From Diphasiastrum complanatum (Eukaryota > Streptophyta > Lycopodiopsida > Lycopodiales > Lycopodiaceae), in NCBI GenBank assembly GCA_029204225.1, contig CM055113.1, positions 25,967,462-26,031,461 of the forward strand: 64,000 nt of DNA, written 5' to 3'. Positions 22,301-33,267 of this stretch are shown piece by piece. The notes under the pieces were generated by a model that saw only the letters and a program-made list of their open reading frames with translations, ran no database searches and was not told where the DNA came from. A program made the translations under genes and the position numbers. The first letter of the stretch is position 1; the number at the start of each line of letters is the position of its first letter.

Positions 22301-23309
22301 TAGTGCTAATGATGTTACAATCCTTCTAATTTATGTGGATGACATTATTTTAAGTGGAGGGAACAAGGAAGATATAGAAGATATCAAGAAAGCACTAAAA
22401 AAGGAATTTGAAGTGCATGATCTTGGTCTTTTGAGCTATATCTTAGGAATAGAAGTAATTAGAACTTCTCAAATCACTTTTATTTCACAAGAGAAGTATG
22501 CTATTTCTATTCTCAATAGATTTCATATGGTAGATGCAAATCCTATTGATACACCTATGGAATCACATGTAAAGCTAACTATAAGAGGTAATGAAAGATC
22601 CTTCGAGGACATTACTCTCTATAGGAAGCTAATAGGTTCTCTTATATATCTAACCATCACAAGACCTGATTTATCTTATTGTGTTGGTAGATTAAGCCAA
22701 TTCATGCAAGATCCTAGCATAGAACATTGGAAACTAGGAAAGAGGATCTTGAGATACATCTCGGGAACAAAAGATTTTGGCATTGTTTATAGAGGCTCAT
22801 CACCTAACTTATTTGGTTTTTCAGATTCAGATTTTGCAGGAGACCTTATGGATAGAAAATCCATAAATGCACATGCTATTTTCATAGGTGATGGAGCTAT
22901 CTCATGGATGTCGAAGAAACAAGCAACTATATCACTTTCTTCTAGTGAGGCCGAGTACAAAGCTTTGACATCATGCACAAAGGAGATGGTGTGGATCAAG
23001 AGGATGATTATGGAGCTTCATTTGCTGGATTTTTCAGAGAGTCCAATCATCTTTTGTGACAACCTTTCAGCCCAAAGTCTAGCAAGCAATCCGGTTTTCC
23101 ATGCAAGGAGCAAACATATCGAGGTGGCTTACCATTTTGTGAGAGAACAAGTGTTGGCAAAAGAGATCAAGCTTGAACATGTCCCATCAAAGGAATGTGT
23201 GGCTGATATCTTTACCAAAGCATTGGGAAAGGACTTATTTTTCAAGCATAGAACAAGTCTTGGTGTACTTTCTAAATCTATGCTAAAACTAGTTGAAGAG
23301 GGAGTGTGA
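19359..23309 (+). CDS. Copia C gag-pol polyprotein
   Basis: Single frame of 1,316 residues. In order: gag (about 1-230), CCHC zinc knuckle (about 244-257), aspartic protease (DSGATSH, about 305), integrase with HH-CC zinc region (about 438-480) and catalytic core, reverse transcriptase with YVDD (about 991-994), and RNase H to the C-terminus. The length is normal for plant copia polyproteins. A leader of about 600 bases separates the LTR from the ATG. The last codons overlap the start of the 3' LTR, as in many copia elements. Confidence 0.95.
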   Translation: MATNGGYMLESNDRLTSLNYSTWKVRMESLLEMNELMDIVVGVEERPLAPQEQLRYDKRAKKALHMIKMNVTNELIKEVGKCTSSSEAWEALKKVYESKSTSRVLTLRRQIFSCMQKKSENGHAFVLRVKALNDELACINDGINNEELVQVILNGLLDDHANLVQSYAIQKCLPSVGDLQEVLLAEEFRLQARVGASSTSQGGEEEAMFSKGKFKGKGKSNWSKGQDQGEHSTFGKKKDRSKLKCFYCGVKGHFASDCFKKKRDQGEKQTNLTIDEGGDELLSNDAFVMSSCLLANHGDIDPWWIDSGATSHMTYHKEYFSSLMAFDGDRKVIYTANDGECAIKGIGTIPISLSTNRNIELKDVLLIPSITKNLLSVSQMLDKGFKVEFDGDACLIKKGCSIIAKGKRQGKLFKLDACVVANQVGCMANEQMSIQEVWHKRMGHLNYKALEVIAKKEVVRGLPKSLTCLNHVCEECALSKSHRLPYTRSISRSKMPFSLLHSDIHGVTTISNGGAKMYVTFIDDFSRFCWVYLLKSKDEVFDVFVKFKVAIETQFTTKIKCLRSDNGGEYISNKFKAFCDEHGIKREYTCPRTPQQNGVAERKNRTLCESAKAMRLNANLPKPFWSDALLCANFLCNRWPSVVLEGKTPFEALFGTKPNVKFLRTFGCICYFNITLDDRTKEDPSSRKGIFVGYSEVSKAYRIYVPSIKKVFTSRDVIFDESNIPKVVSSDDGVVATNVLDDNGVDDTLDVDVEEASSSQIPRRTPRHKVKPSRLTYDDKGKQVVDGSNYAFLTSFDVPSCVDEARQKEEWIQAMDLEFEALMKNNTWRLVELPKGKSAIGCKWIFKVKTNQDGSINKLKARLVAKGYAQEHGIDYEETFAPVAKMVSIRVIISLATLYGWDLWQLDISNAFLNGDLEEEVYMEQPESYVSHSKPNHVCFLQKSLYGLKQAPRSWYARLNSFLLSQNFTMSEYDHSLYFRISANDVTILLIYVDDIILSGGNKEDIEDIKKALKKEFEVHDLGLLSYILGIEVIRTSQITFISQEKYAISILNRFHMVDANPIDTPMESHVKLTIRGNERSFEDITLYRKLIGSLIYLTITRPDLSYCVGRLSQFMQDPSIEHWKLGKRILRYISGTKDFGIVYRGSSPNLFGFSDSDFAGDLMDRKSINAHAIFIGDGAISWMSKKQATISLSSSEAEYKALTSCTKEMVWIKRMIMELHLLDFSESPIIFCDNLSAQSLASNPVFHARSKHIEVAYHFVREQVLAKEIKLEHVPSKECVADIFTKALGKDLFFKHRTSLGVLSKSMLKLVEEGV

Positions 23310-23957
23310 AAAATTGTCAACTAGTAGTATTTTCCTAACTTGAGATTTTGTAGGCCTATGGCCAAATAAAAGTTAGAGATAGGTTCATACATGTATGTAG
23401 AGGCCCAAAGTATGTGTACACTACTTTTGAGGTCACATTAATTAGAGGAGGTCGAGTGTGGAGCTCTTCTATTGGCTCATAATTTGGTGCATTCCTATTT
23501 GACCAAATTTCTAGGTATATGGGTGAATCCTATTGGACCCCAATTTTAGCCTATCATAAGACAAGTGGCCAAGAGGCACTATGGCTGCTATAAATAGCCA
23601 TCTCCACGAGTATGTACACATCTCATTTTCATTCTATTGAATGAATGTTATGCTCTTTGAAGATCCATCTTCTTCTCTCTCACTTTTTTGTTCATATCTT
23701 GCATTCTAGCCACTAGAATTGTGATTTCTTTGTTGCTATGGCTTCACACGTGTGAAATGCAGGTTGTAGGCTCTGAAGTACGGACAGGGACAGCAAGTTT
23801 CTGTTTGTGGAAGCTTATGATCAGATTTTGATGTTTAGTTGATGTTTAGTATGCTTAACATCACAATTTCTATCATTTTTTCAATCTAGATGTGCATAAC
23901 TTCCATGGCCAAGATCTTTATGAAACTTTAGCATCTTTTGGATCTGAGTTTTTCACA
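23305..23957 (+). repeat. Copia C 3' LTR (653 bp)
   Basis: Same length as, and apparently identical to, the 5' LTR; preceded by the purine tract GAAGAGGGAG. Confidence 0.95.
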
Positions 23958-23962
23958 GAAAT
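23958..23962 (+). repeat. Target-site duplication of copia C, right
   Basis: GAAAT, matching 18092-18096. Confidence 0.95.
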
Positions 23963-24933
23963 CGTATTGGATTTTTGCCATAATGTGAAGCGCTCCATGC
24001 ATTCGCTATGTATAAAATGGCCATCTGAAAATCGCATGAGTCAGTATGCATCAGAGTTTGAAGCCATCAAGGGTATTCATTTTGTTGTGGGTGCAATAGA
24101 TGGGAGCCATATCCCCATAATTGGCCCCACACAAAATCCACAAGACTATTACAAAAGAAAAGGGTTTCATTCAATTCTTTTGAAAATTGTGTTGAATACA
24201 CGTTGTCTAGTATTGGATTTTGATGTTGGTTGGGCAGGTAGTATGCACGATTGGTCTTTCTTCAAGCAATCAAAAATTGGCCAGAGGTGTTCGGTTGGGA
24301 AACTAGGGAACTATTGCTTGGTTGGGGATGCAGCTTATCCACCAAGGGATTGGATGCTAAGTCCATTTAAAGGTCATAAGGACGGTTTGTCTATTGTTGA
24401 GTACAATTGGAATTATGCACAATCAAGCACTAGAATGGCAGTTGAGCGAGCATTTGGTATGTTGAAATTCCAGGTGGATAATTTTGCTCTAGCAAAATGA
24501 CATGAAGCTGCAATATGTCCCCGATATGGTTGCAACCTGCCTCGTCCTACATAATCTATGTATTATACACAAAGATAGTTTTGATGAGACATGGGTGGCT
24601 GAGGCTGAGGCTGAGTTGAGGTTGATGAACATGTCTACAAACCATGGCAATGTCCAGAAAAGGGAGGCCATGAACTTTAGCTCTGAAGCATTGCATGAAG
24701 TCCAGAGATTGCAAACTACCAACGGAGAGGTTTTTCAAGGACAACATGATGAGGAGCACATGCAGGATATTGACCACACTGGAGATAGTTCTTCTGAGAG
24801 TGAGAATTCAGATGAGGAAAGCTTCATTCGAGTGAGCACAGATAGACCAACATCAGTTGGGATACAACGACGAGACAAACTAGTAGCCGTCTTGTATGCT
24901 AGGAGGCATATTCCCAATCAGCGATCTGAATAA
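23958..24933 (+). pseudogene. PIF/Harbinger transposase, DDE nuclease domain
   Basis: The catalytic part of the transposase. The DDE triad is visible: D in GAIDGSH (24099-24101), D in GSMHDWSFF (24249-24251) and E in MAVERAFGMLK (24444-24446). This is the endonuclease of PIF/Harbinger elements, which insert into TWA-type targets. The main frame ends at a TGA near 24498. The C-terminal block YVPDMVATCLVLHNLC and an acidic serine-rich tail follow in another frame to 24933, so one frameshift lies at about 24465-24500. Upstream parts are at 17858-18096 (+) and 11950-12169 (-). With two copia insertions, an inversion and a frameshift, the gene is inactive. No terminal inverted repeats were identified; the right end may lie beyond the LTR array, after 33267. 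Confidence 0.9.
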
Positions 24934-25062
24934 GGTGAATATCATGTCTAGATGGCAGGTTAAATAGTAGTTTCATCAGTTTGCTCATTTAACATACGTT
25001 CTATTTGATGTCGGTAATGTAGCTTGACTTGTTCACATATTGATTCCTACATTTAATATAGT

Positions 25063-25067
25063 ATACA
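25063..25067 (+). repeat. Target-site duplication of the three-LTR array, left
   Basis: ATACA directly before the first LTR; repeated at 33263-33267 after the last LTR. Confidence 0.85.
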
Positions 25068-26266
25068 TGTTGTAAAGTTACCTTTACAAGCCTTACTTTC
25101 AGCACCACTGGCATCAGCATTGTCCCCGGCACCAGCAGCGCCCCTACTGCTCTCGGCGCCACTTTGACCAGAATCCAGTCGGCGCCAAGTTCCTATGGCT
25201 GAAAATCTTTGATCGGTTCTAGCGAAGTCCAGAGAGCTCAGATCGATGCGCAATCACCTCACACGATCTAGGCATGATTAAAGGAAGCCTGGGGATCAAT
25301 AGAATCTAGAGAGAGAAAATGACTTTCTAGAGAGAGAAAACATGCTTTACCAGCCTGGGTAGAGTGCTTGGTATGAGGAGGGGTGCGGAATCCCACCAAT
25401 ACTATAGGGGAGTGCGGGTTGCAACTCAGGGCGTGCTCCAACCAAGTCTCAGCCTCCCTTGCTGGAATGTTGTCCTGGCACTCGCCTTGGCATGCCACCT
25501 CCCCGGAGACTAGGGTCGGTCACACACTTGAAATGTAACCTTCTCAGATTTATCAATAAAGTGGGAATTTTCTCAAACTGACTCTGATTACCTTCTGGGG
25601 TTCAGTGTTCTGTAAAAGCGCCAGTTGTAAGGCCGCTTCAAAATTTTTTAGTTGGCACATAGCTGAGGGTCGTATCCCGGGACGCCAGCGGTATGCCGTC
25701 GGGACTATTCGGTCCGTGGCTCCAGCGGTATGCTGTCGGGACCATTTGGTCCAGGAACTGGTTGTCTCCATATCTGTTGCGGCTTGTGGTTTTGAGTGTT
25801 CCTTGCATGAACGTGAATGGATTAAGCTCTTGGTGAACAGGCTCTAACCTGTCGGCTGAGTTGGATGGCTTGCTTGGGTGGAAGTTACCTGTTTATGGCT
25901 ATCCAGTCTGGCGTGGCGCCAAGCTGGCTTCCAGTGCTTGTGACGAAGCTTTCAGTTGGTTGAGTCTGATGTAAGTCAGACCGCTTGCTTGGAATGGATG
26001 TTACTCGTTTGTAACAAAGCTTCGAGTTGGTTAAGTTTGATGTATGTCGGACGACTTACTTGGAGGGAAGTCACCCACATGGGGACCCCCGATCTGGCAT
26101 GGCGCCAGGTTGGATCTCAATGTTGGTTTTCGGAACTTCAAGTTGGTTAAGTCTGATCATTGTTGGCGAGTTGGCTGCTTTATGTCAAGTGGGTTTGGAT
26201 GACAAGAGTTGAAGGCTGGGAAGCTAAGTCGTGGTTCCCGGCTCCCTTTGGGATGCCTGCGCTACA
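25068..26266 (+). repeat. Array LTR 1 (1,199 bp)
   Basis: TGTTGTAAAG...GCGCTACA, followed by TG and the primer-binding site. GC-richer than neighbouring DNA. Confidence 0.9.
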
Positions 26267-26268
26267 TG

Positions 26269-26281
26269 TGGTATCAGAGCC
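26269..26281 (+). promoter_or_regulatory. Array primer-binding site 1
   Basis: TGGTATCAGAGCC, two bases after LTR 1. Confidence 0.9.
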
Positions 26282-26356
26282 GACTGGCCGATCAGCTATG
26301 CGGATCTCACGAAAATGGCCACGTTTTGGGGTTCATCAAGACAACTGTTGTGCAAG

Positions 26357-26744
26357 GTGCTGCTCACAGTGTAAGCACGGGTGCGTCCACGGTCGGGGTG
26401 GTCGACAGAACGGGGGACTTGATAAGTCAAGGTGCTGCCCTTGAGGTGCAAGCACGGTCAAATCTCGCGGTTAGGGCCTAGCGTTGTCTGCACGTATGAT
26501 AGATGAGGCAGTGTGCTGCCATTAGGTTGGTGTAAGCACGGTCGGTGCCTTGTGAGGTGCGGGGCGACATATTCAAACTGTACGGGTTAACCATTGATAC
26601 AGAGATGCTGCTTGAATTCGGGTGTAAAGCACGGGTGGTTAGCTGCCGGTGTGGGATAGCTGCCGATCATTTAACTATAAGGGCTATCGACCAAAAAGTG
26701 GTGGGGCGTGACTGAGGCAATGTGCTGCTTAATGGTGAAAGCAC
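26357..26744 (+). repeat. Five spaced GTGCTGC...AGCAC hairpin motifs in the leader
   Basis: Downstream of the primer-binding site, short motifs with the form (G/A)TGCTGC, 8-15 bases, then (T)AAGCAC recur at 26357-26378, 26432-26455, 26513-26539, 26604-26632 and 26722-26744. Each can pair GTGCT with AGCAC as a small stem. The same set is present in the second unit from about 29849. The position, just after the primer site, is where LTR elements keep packaging and dimerisation signals; that role is inference. Confidence 0.7.
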
Positions 26745-28592
26745 AGATAGTTGGAGGGTGTCCTATGTGGGCTGATTCTGTGATCGATTCGTATGGGTGC
26801 GGCCAGGCAAAGGTCCGTTGGCAGGACCATCTCAAAGGGGGAAGGGGACCTTGTCTTTATTACTTGTTAGTAAACATGCCTGAGTGTCTTGCTTGTATGT
26901 ATTCGTGGTGAGTCTTAGTACTCGTGCTTTGTCTAGTTTGCATGATTGCTTGTGATACAAGGAGCTGATGGCTCGAGAAGGAACCTTTCTTTTGAAGGCT
27001 GATACCATCAAACAAAGAGGACTATAGAATTTGTGGGGCGGATTTGTAGTTCAATTACTCGCACGTGAATGACAACGAAACGACTCAATGTTTGCAAAGG
27101 ATGGATGGCTAGCCTGTTTCTTGGGTTAGTTTCATTTGCGACAATGCCCACCGACGGCAAGCAGGAAGTCAAAAGTTGGAAAGGGCAATTTCAGGGGAGA
27201 TCTTCTATGGAGCAGTTGGTCTTCATTTTGGGACGGCCACCTTCGGAACTGAAACTCACCGAGCATGGGTGATATTCAATGTCAGTTGGGTTTTCCTCAA
27301 AAGGGAAAAGACTAGGATCCTCTTCAGAGATTGACAACAAGTTGGATCGAGCCATAATCCTAGCAGATGGGAAGCAAAGTGTTGGAAAGGCTTTTTGTCC
27401 GAAGAACTCTACTCTAAGTCCGGTCAGCTGATATTATAAGCAAGAGAGGAACTACCACACACACCTATCTCTTGGGCCAAATTTTGAATGAATGTTGATC
27501 AATACGGAGGCAAAATCAAGGTGACCTAGCCATACGAGGAGATTGGCGAACTTTGGACCTAATAAGTTGACAAGTTTTTGTTGCGGAATGGAAAGTTTGT
27601 TATAGGCTTTCTCTGGACCAACAATGATGAGAAAACATATGAGTACCTGGCTTATGTTACGTGTAAGGCAGCTGATCAATGAAGGAACTATGAAAGTTGA
27701 GTCTTGCATTCGAACGGACGCTAAGGGACAGTTCGTGTTGATATCGGACTAGTGCAAACTTTGGGTGCATGTGTCTGATTCAAAGAGACCTACTTGAAGC
27801 CAAGCTCGATGTACACTTCTTGTTTTGACTGTGAGGCAACTGACCAGTGATGGAATTGTGAAAGTCTTGTGTTGCGCGACGGACATGGTGCTTCAAACAA
27901 ACTTGAAGAGATAGTTTGTATGCGGATCAAACTGGTGCGACCCTTTGGCTCTCCACGAGGTCAATGGTTACATTTGGATTGATTCAAAGACAGCTACTTC
28001 AAGCTAAGTGAGAGGTGCATTGTGGAGTACTCAAACTTTGCCTACCTCAAAGAGCCAAAAATGAAAAGTATCAAGATCAGGCTGGGACGAGGAGAGAAAT
28101 CAAGGTGCAGAAGCAACAAGGCACGGAGTGGACCATAAAGTGGGCAATCAAATGATAAATCCTTTGGCTCAGGGAGCCCTGATACCTGTGCGGAATTGTT
28201 TAAATCTGGAGCTCAGGGAGCTCAACACAAAGTGCATCAAGGACAAATCAAGAGCTCAAAGGTGTTCCAATGTCAGAAGTCATAAGCGACAAGGGCGAAC
28301 ATTTCACAGAAAGGCCTCTGTCACCAGTTAATAAGGTTCTTGGGTTTTACGAAAGCGATATAAAACCTACGCTTTTCCCAGACAAAGTGATATTTTAAAG
28401 TTAAGTAATTTTTCAGTACAAAGAGTTGAGATTCCAACTTGTGGTGTGCCAGCTTCAATGTTAATAAAAAGGTGGCCAGTAAATTGAGTACTATGCCAAG
28501 TAGCTTAAATGTACAATTATTTTAATTGGGAGACACCTTTATTTTAATCTGACATCTGATGAGGAAATCAGATTTTATAAAGGTGGGGTGGA

Positions 28593-29758
28593 TGTTGTAA
28601 AGCTACCTTTACAAGCTTTACTTCCGGCGCCACTGGTGCCAGGATTGTCCCCAGCGCCAGCAGCACCCCTGCTGCTCCCAGCGCCACTGTGACCAGAATC
28701 CAGCTGACGCCAAGTGCCTATGGCTGAAAATCTTTGATCGGTTCTAGCGAAGTCCAGAGAGCTCAGATCGATGTGCAATCACCTCACACGATCTAGGCAT
28801 GATTAAAGGAAGCCTGGGGATCAATGAAATCTAGAGAGAGAAAATGACTTTCTAGAGAGATAAAAAATGTGCTTTACCAGCCTGGGTAGAGTGCTTGGTA
28901 TGAGGGGGGGTGCCGAATCCCACCAATACTATAGGGGAGTGCGGGTTGCGAGTCAGGACGAGCTGCAACCAAGTCTCAGCCTCCCTTCCTGGCACTCGCC
29001 TTGGCATGCTAGCTCCCCAGAGACTAGGGTCGGTCACACTCTTGAAATGTAACCTTCTCAGATTTATCAATAAAGTGGGATTTTCCTCAAACTGACTTTG
29101 ATTACCTTCTGGGTTTGCGCCAGTTGTAAGGCCGCTTCAAAATTTTTAAGTTGGCACATAGCTGAGGGTCGTATCCCGGGATGCCAGCGGTATGTCGTTG
29201 GGACCATTCGGTCCGTGGTGCTAGCGGTATGCTATTGGGACCATTTGGTCCAGGAACTGGTTGTCTCCATATCTATCGCGGATTGTGTTTGTGAGTGTTC
29301 CTTGCATGAACGTGAATGGGTTAAGCTCTTGGGCTCTAACCTGTCGGCTGAGTTGGATGGCTTGCTTGGGCAAAAGTTACCTGTTTATGGCTGTCCAGTC
29401 TGGCGTGGCGCAGGTTGGCTTCCAGCGCTCGTGACGAAGCTTTTAGTTGGTTAAGTATGATGTAAGTCAGACCGCTTGCTTTGAATGGATGTTACTCGTT
29501 TGTAACGAAGCTTCGAGTTGGTTAAGTTTGATGTATGTCGGGTGGCTTGCTTGGAGGGAAGTCACCCACATCATGACCCCCGATTTGGCATGGCGCCAGG
29601 TTGGATCTCAATGTTGGTTTTCGAAACTTCAAGTAAGTTGAGTGTGATCGTTGTTGGCGAGTTGGCTGCTTGTATGTCAAGTGGGTTTGGATGGCAAGAG
29701 TTGAAGGCTGGGAAGCTAAGTCGTGGTTCCCGGCTCCCTTTGGGATGCCTGTGCTACA
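28593..29758 (+). repeat. Array LTR 2 (1,166 bp), shared by both units
   Basis: Acts as the 3' LTR of the first unit and the 5' LTR of the second; preceded by the purine tract and followed by a primer-binding site. Confidence 0.9.
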
Positions 29759-29760
29759 TG

Positions 29761-29773
29761 TGGTATCAGAGCC
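29761..29773 (+). promoter_or_regulatory. Array primer-binding site 2
   Basis: TGGTATCAGAGCC, two bases after LTR 2. Confidence 0.9.
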
Positions 29774-32089
29774 GACTGGCCGGTCAGCTATGCGGATCTC
29801 ACAGAAATGGCCACGGTTTGGGGTTCATCAAGACAACTGTTGTGCAAGGTGCTGCCCACAGTGTAAGCACGGGTGCGTCCACGGTCGGGGTGTGTCGGCA
29901 GAACGGGGGACTTGATGAGTCAAGGTGCTGCTCTTGAGGTGCAAGCACGGTCAATTCTTGCGATTCGGCCCTAGCGCTGTCTGCACGTATGACAGATGAG
30001 GCAGTGTGCTGCCATTAGGTTGGTGTAAGCACGATCGGTGCCTTGTGAGGTGCGGGGCGACATATTCAAACTGTACGGGTTAACCATTGATACAGAGATG
30101 CTGCTCGAATTCAGGTGTAAAGCACAGGTGGTTAGCTGCCGGTGCAGGATAGCTGCCGATCGTTTAGCTATAAGGGCTATCGGCCAAAAAGTGGTGGGGC
30201 GTGACTAAGGCAATGTGCTGCTTAATGGTGAAAGCACGGATAGTTGGAGGGGTGTCCTATGTGGGCTGATTCTGTGATCGATTTGTATGGGCGCGGTCAG
30301 GCAAAGGTCCGTTGGTAGGACCATCTCAAAGGGGGACCTCGTCTTTGTTACTTGTTAGTAAACCTGCCTGGGTGTCTTGCTTGTATGTATTCGTGGTGAG
30401 TCTTAGTACTCGTGCTTTGTCTGGTTTGCATGATTGCTTGTGATACAAGGAGCTGATGGCTCGAGAAGGGACCTTTCGTTTGAAGGCTGATATCATCAAA
30501 CAACGAGGACTACAGAATCTGTGGGGCGGATTTGCAGTTCAAGTACTCGCATGTGAACGGCAATGAAAAGACTCAATGTTTGCAAAGGATGGATGGCTAG
30601 TCTGTTTCTTGGGTTAGTTTCATTTGCTACAATGCCCACCAACGACAAGCAGGAAGTCAAAAGTTGGAAAGGGCAATTTCAGGGGAGATCTTCTATGGAG
30701 CAGTTGGTCTTCATTTTGGGACGGCCACCTTCGGAACTGAAACTCACCGAGTATGGGTGATATTCAATGTCAGTTGGGTTTTTCCTCAAAAGGGAAAAGA
30801 CTAGGATCCTCTTCAGAGATTGGCAACAAGTTGGATCGAGCCATAATCCTAGCAGATGGGAAGCAAAGTGTTGGAAAGGCTTTTTGTCTGAAGAACTCTA
30901 CTCTAAGTCCGGTCAGCTGATATTATAAGCAAGAGAGGAACTACCTCACACACCTCTCTGTTGGGCCAAGTTTTGAATGAAAGTTGATGAAAACGGAGGC
31001 AAATTCAAGGTGACCTAGCCATACGAGGAGACTGGCAAACTTTGGACCTAATAAGTTGACAAGTTTTTGTTGCGGAATGGAAAGTTTGTTATAGGCTTTC
31101 TCTGGACCAACAATGATGAGAAAACATATGAGTACCTGGCTTGTGTTACGTGTAAGGCAGCTGATCAATGAAGGAACTGTGAAAGTTGAGTCTTGCATTA
31201 GAGACTTGGTACTTCGAACGAACGCTAAGGGACAGTTCGTGTTGAGATCGGACTAGTGCAAACTTTGGGTGCATGTGTCTGATCCAAAGAGACCTACTTG
31301 AAGCCAAGCTCAGTGTACACTTCTTGTTTTGACTGTGAGGCAACTGACCAGTGATGGAATTGTGAAAGTCGTGTGTTGCGCGATGGACATGGTTCTTCAA
31401 ACAAACTTGAAGAGATAGTTTGTATGCGGATCAAACTGGTGCGACCCTTTGGCTCTCTACGAGGTCAATGGTTACATTTGGATTGATCCAAAGACAGCTA
31501 CTTCAAGCTAAGTGAGAGGTGCATTGTGGAGTACTCAAACTTTGCCTACCTCAAAGAACCAAAAATGAAAAGTATCAAGAACAGGCTGGGACAAGGAGAG
31601 AAATCAAGGTGCAGAAGCAACAAGGCACGGAGTGGACCATAAAGTGGGCAATTAAACGATAAATCCTTTGGCTCATGGAGCCCTGATACCTGTGCGGAAT
31701 TGATTAAATGTGGACCTCAGGGAGCTCTACAGAAAGTGCATCAAGGACAAATCAAGAGCTCAAAGGTGTTCCAATGTCAGAAGTCAGAAGCGACAAGGGC
31801 GAACATTTCACAGAAAGGCCTCTGTCACCAGTTAATAAGGTTCTTGGGTTTTACGAAAGTGATATAAAACCTACGCTTTTCCCAAACAAAGTGATATTTT
31901 AAAGTTAAGTAATTTTTTAGTACAAAGAGTTGAGCGTCCGACTTGTGGTGTGCCAGCTTCAATGTTGGTAAAAAAGTGGCCAATAAATTGAGTACTGTGC
32001 CAAGTAGCTTAAATGTACAGTTATTTTAATTGGGAGGCACCTTTATTTTAATCTGACATCTGACGAGGATTTTATAAAGGTGGGGTGGA

Positions 32090-33262
32090 TGTTGTAAAGC
32101 TACCTTTACAAGCTTTACTTTCGGTGCCACTGGTGCCAGCATTGTCCCTGGCGCCAGCAGCGCCCCTGCTGCTCCCGGCGCCACTATGACCAGAATCCAG
32201 CCGGCGCCAAGTTCCTATGGCTGAAAATCTTTGATCGGTTCTAGTGAAGTCCAAAGAGCTCAAATCGATGCGCAATCACCTCACACGATCTAGGCATGAT
32301 TAAAGGAAGCCTGGGGATCAATAAAATATAGAGAGAGAAAATGACTTTCTAGAGAGAGAGAAAACGTGCTTTACCAGCCTGGGTAGAGTCCTTGGTATGA
32401 GGGGGGGTGCCGAATCCCACCAATACTATAGGGCAGTGCGGGTTGCGACTCAGGGCGAGCTCCAACCAAGTCTCAACCTCCCTTGCTGGAATGTTGTCTT
32501 GGCACTCACCTTGGCATGCCAGCTCCCCGAAGACTAGGGTCGGTCACAGACTTGAAATGTAACCTTCTCAGATTTATCAATAAAGTGGGATTTTCCTTAA
32601 ACTGACTCTGATTACCTTCTGGGTTTCAATGTTCGGTAAAAGCGCCAGTTCTAAGGCCACTTCAAAATTTTTAAGCTGGCACATAGCTGAGGGTCATATC
32701 TCGGGACGCCAGCGGTATGTCGTCGGGACCATTCGGTCCGTGGCGCCAGCGGTATCCTGTCGGGACCATTTGGTCTAGGAACTGGTTGTCTCCATATCTG
32801 TCGCGGCTTGTGGATCTGAGTGTTCCTTGCATGAACGTGAATGGGTTAAGCTCTTGGGGAACAGGCACTAACCTGTCGGCTGAGTTGGATGGCTTGCTTG
32901 GGCGGAAGTTACCTGTTTATGGCTGTCCAGTCTAGCGTGGTGCCAGGTTGGCTTCTAGTGCTCGTGACGAAGCTTTCAGTTGGTTAAGTCTGATGTTACT
33001 CGTTTGTAACGAAGCTTGGAGTTGGTTAAGTTTGATGTATGTCGGGCGGCTTGGTTGGAGGGAAGTCACCCACATCGGGACCCCCGATCTGGCATGGCAC
33101 CAGGTTGGATCTCAATGTTGGTTTTCGGAACTTCAAGTTGGTTAAGTCTGATCGTTGTTGGCGAGTTGGTTGCTTGTATGTCAAGTGGGTTTCGGTGGCA
33201 AGAGTTGAAGGCTGGGAAGCTAAGTCGTGGTTCGCGGCCCCCTTTGGGATGCCTGCGCTACA
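32090..33262 (+). repeat. Array LTR 3 (1,173 bp)
   Basis: Ends GCGCTACA; no primer-binding site follows. Next come ATACA and unrelated sequence. Confidence 0.9.
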
Positions 33263-33267
33263 ATACA
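33263..33267 (+). repeat. Target-site duplication of the three-LTR array, right
   Basis: ATACA, matching 25063-25067. Confidence 0.85.

Larger units (their letters stand above)
18097..23957 (+). mobile_element. Copia family C, full-length element that looks whole
   Basis: A 5,861-bp element with two 653-bp LTRs that appear identical by eye, GAAAT target duplications on both sides, a primer-binding site at 18750, a purine tract at 23295-23304 and one uninterrupted 1,316-codon gag-pol frame. No breaks were noticed. Identical LTRs mean a very recent insertion. It landed inside the Harbinger transposase gene, so it is younger than that element. The family resembles B in domain order and protein motifs but has a different LTR sequence. 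Confidence 0.95.
25068..33262 (+). mobile_element. Non-autonomous LTR element: LTR-internal-LTR-internal-LTR array
   Basis: Three LTRs of about 1.17-1.20 kb alternate with two internal regions of about 2.3 kb, all on the plus strand. Each internal region starts with an initiator-Met primer-binding site (26269, 29761) and ends with a purine tract (AAAGGTGGGGTGGA). ATACA flanks the whole array and nothing inside it, so it is one insertion that expanded, probably by unequal exchange between LTRs. No gag, protease, integrase or reverse transcriptase was recognised, so this is a non-autonomous (LARD-like) family. Units look about 95% alike. A conserved 65-67-codon frame (27069-27272, 30563-30760; MASLFLGLVSFATMPT) is shared by both units but resembles nothing I know. 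The array sits just past the Harbinger transposase gene. Confidence 0.9.
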
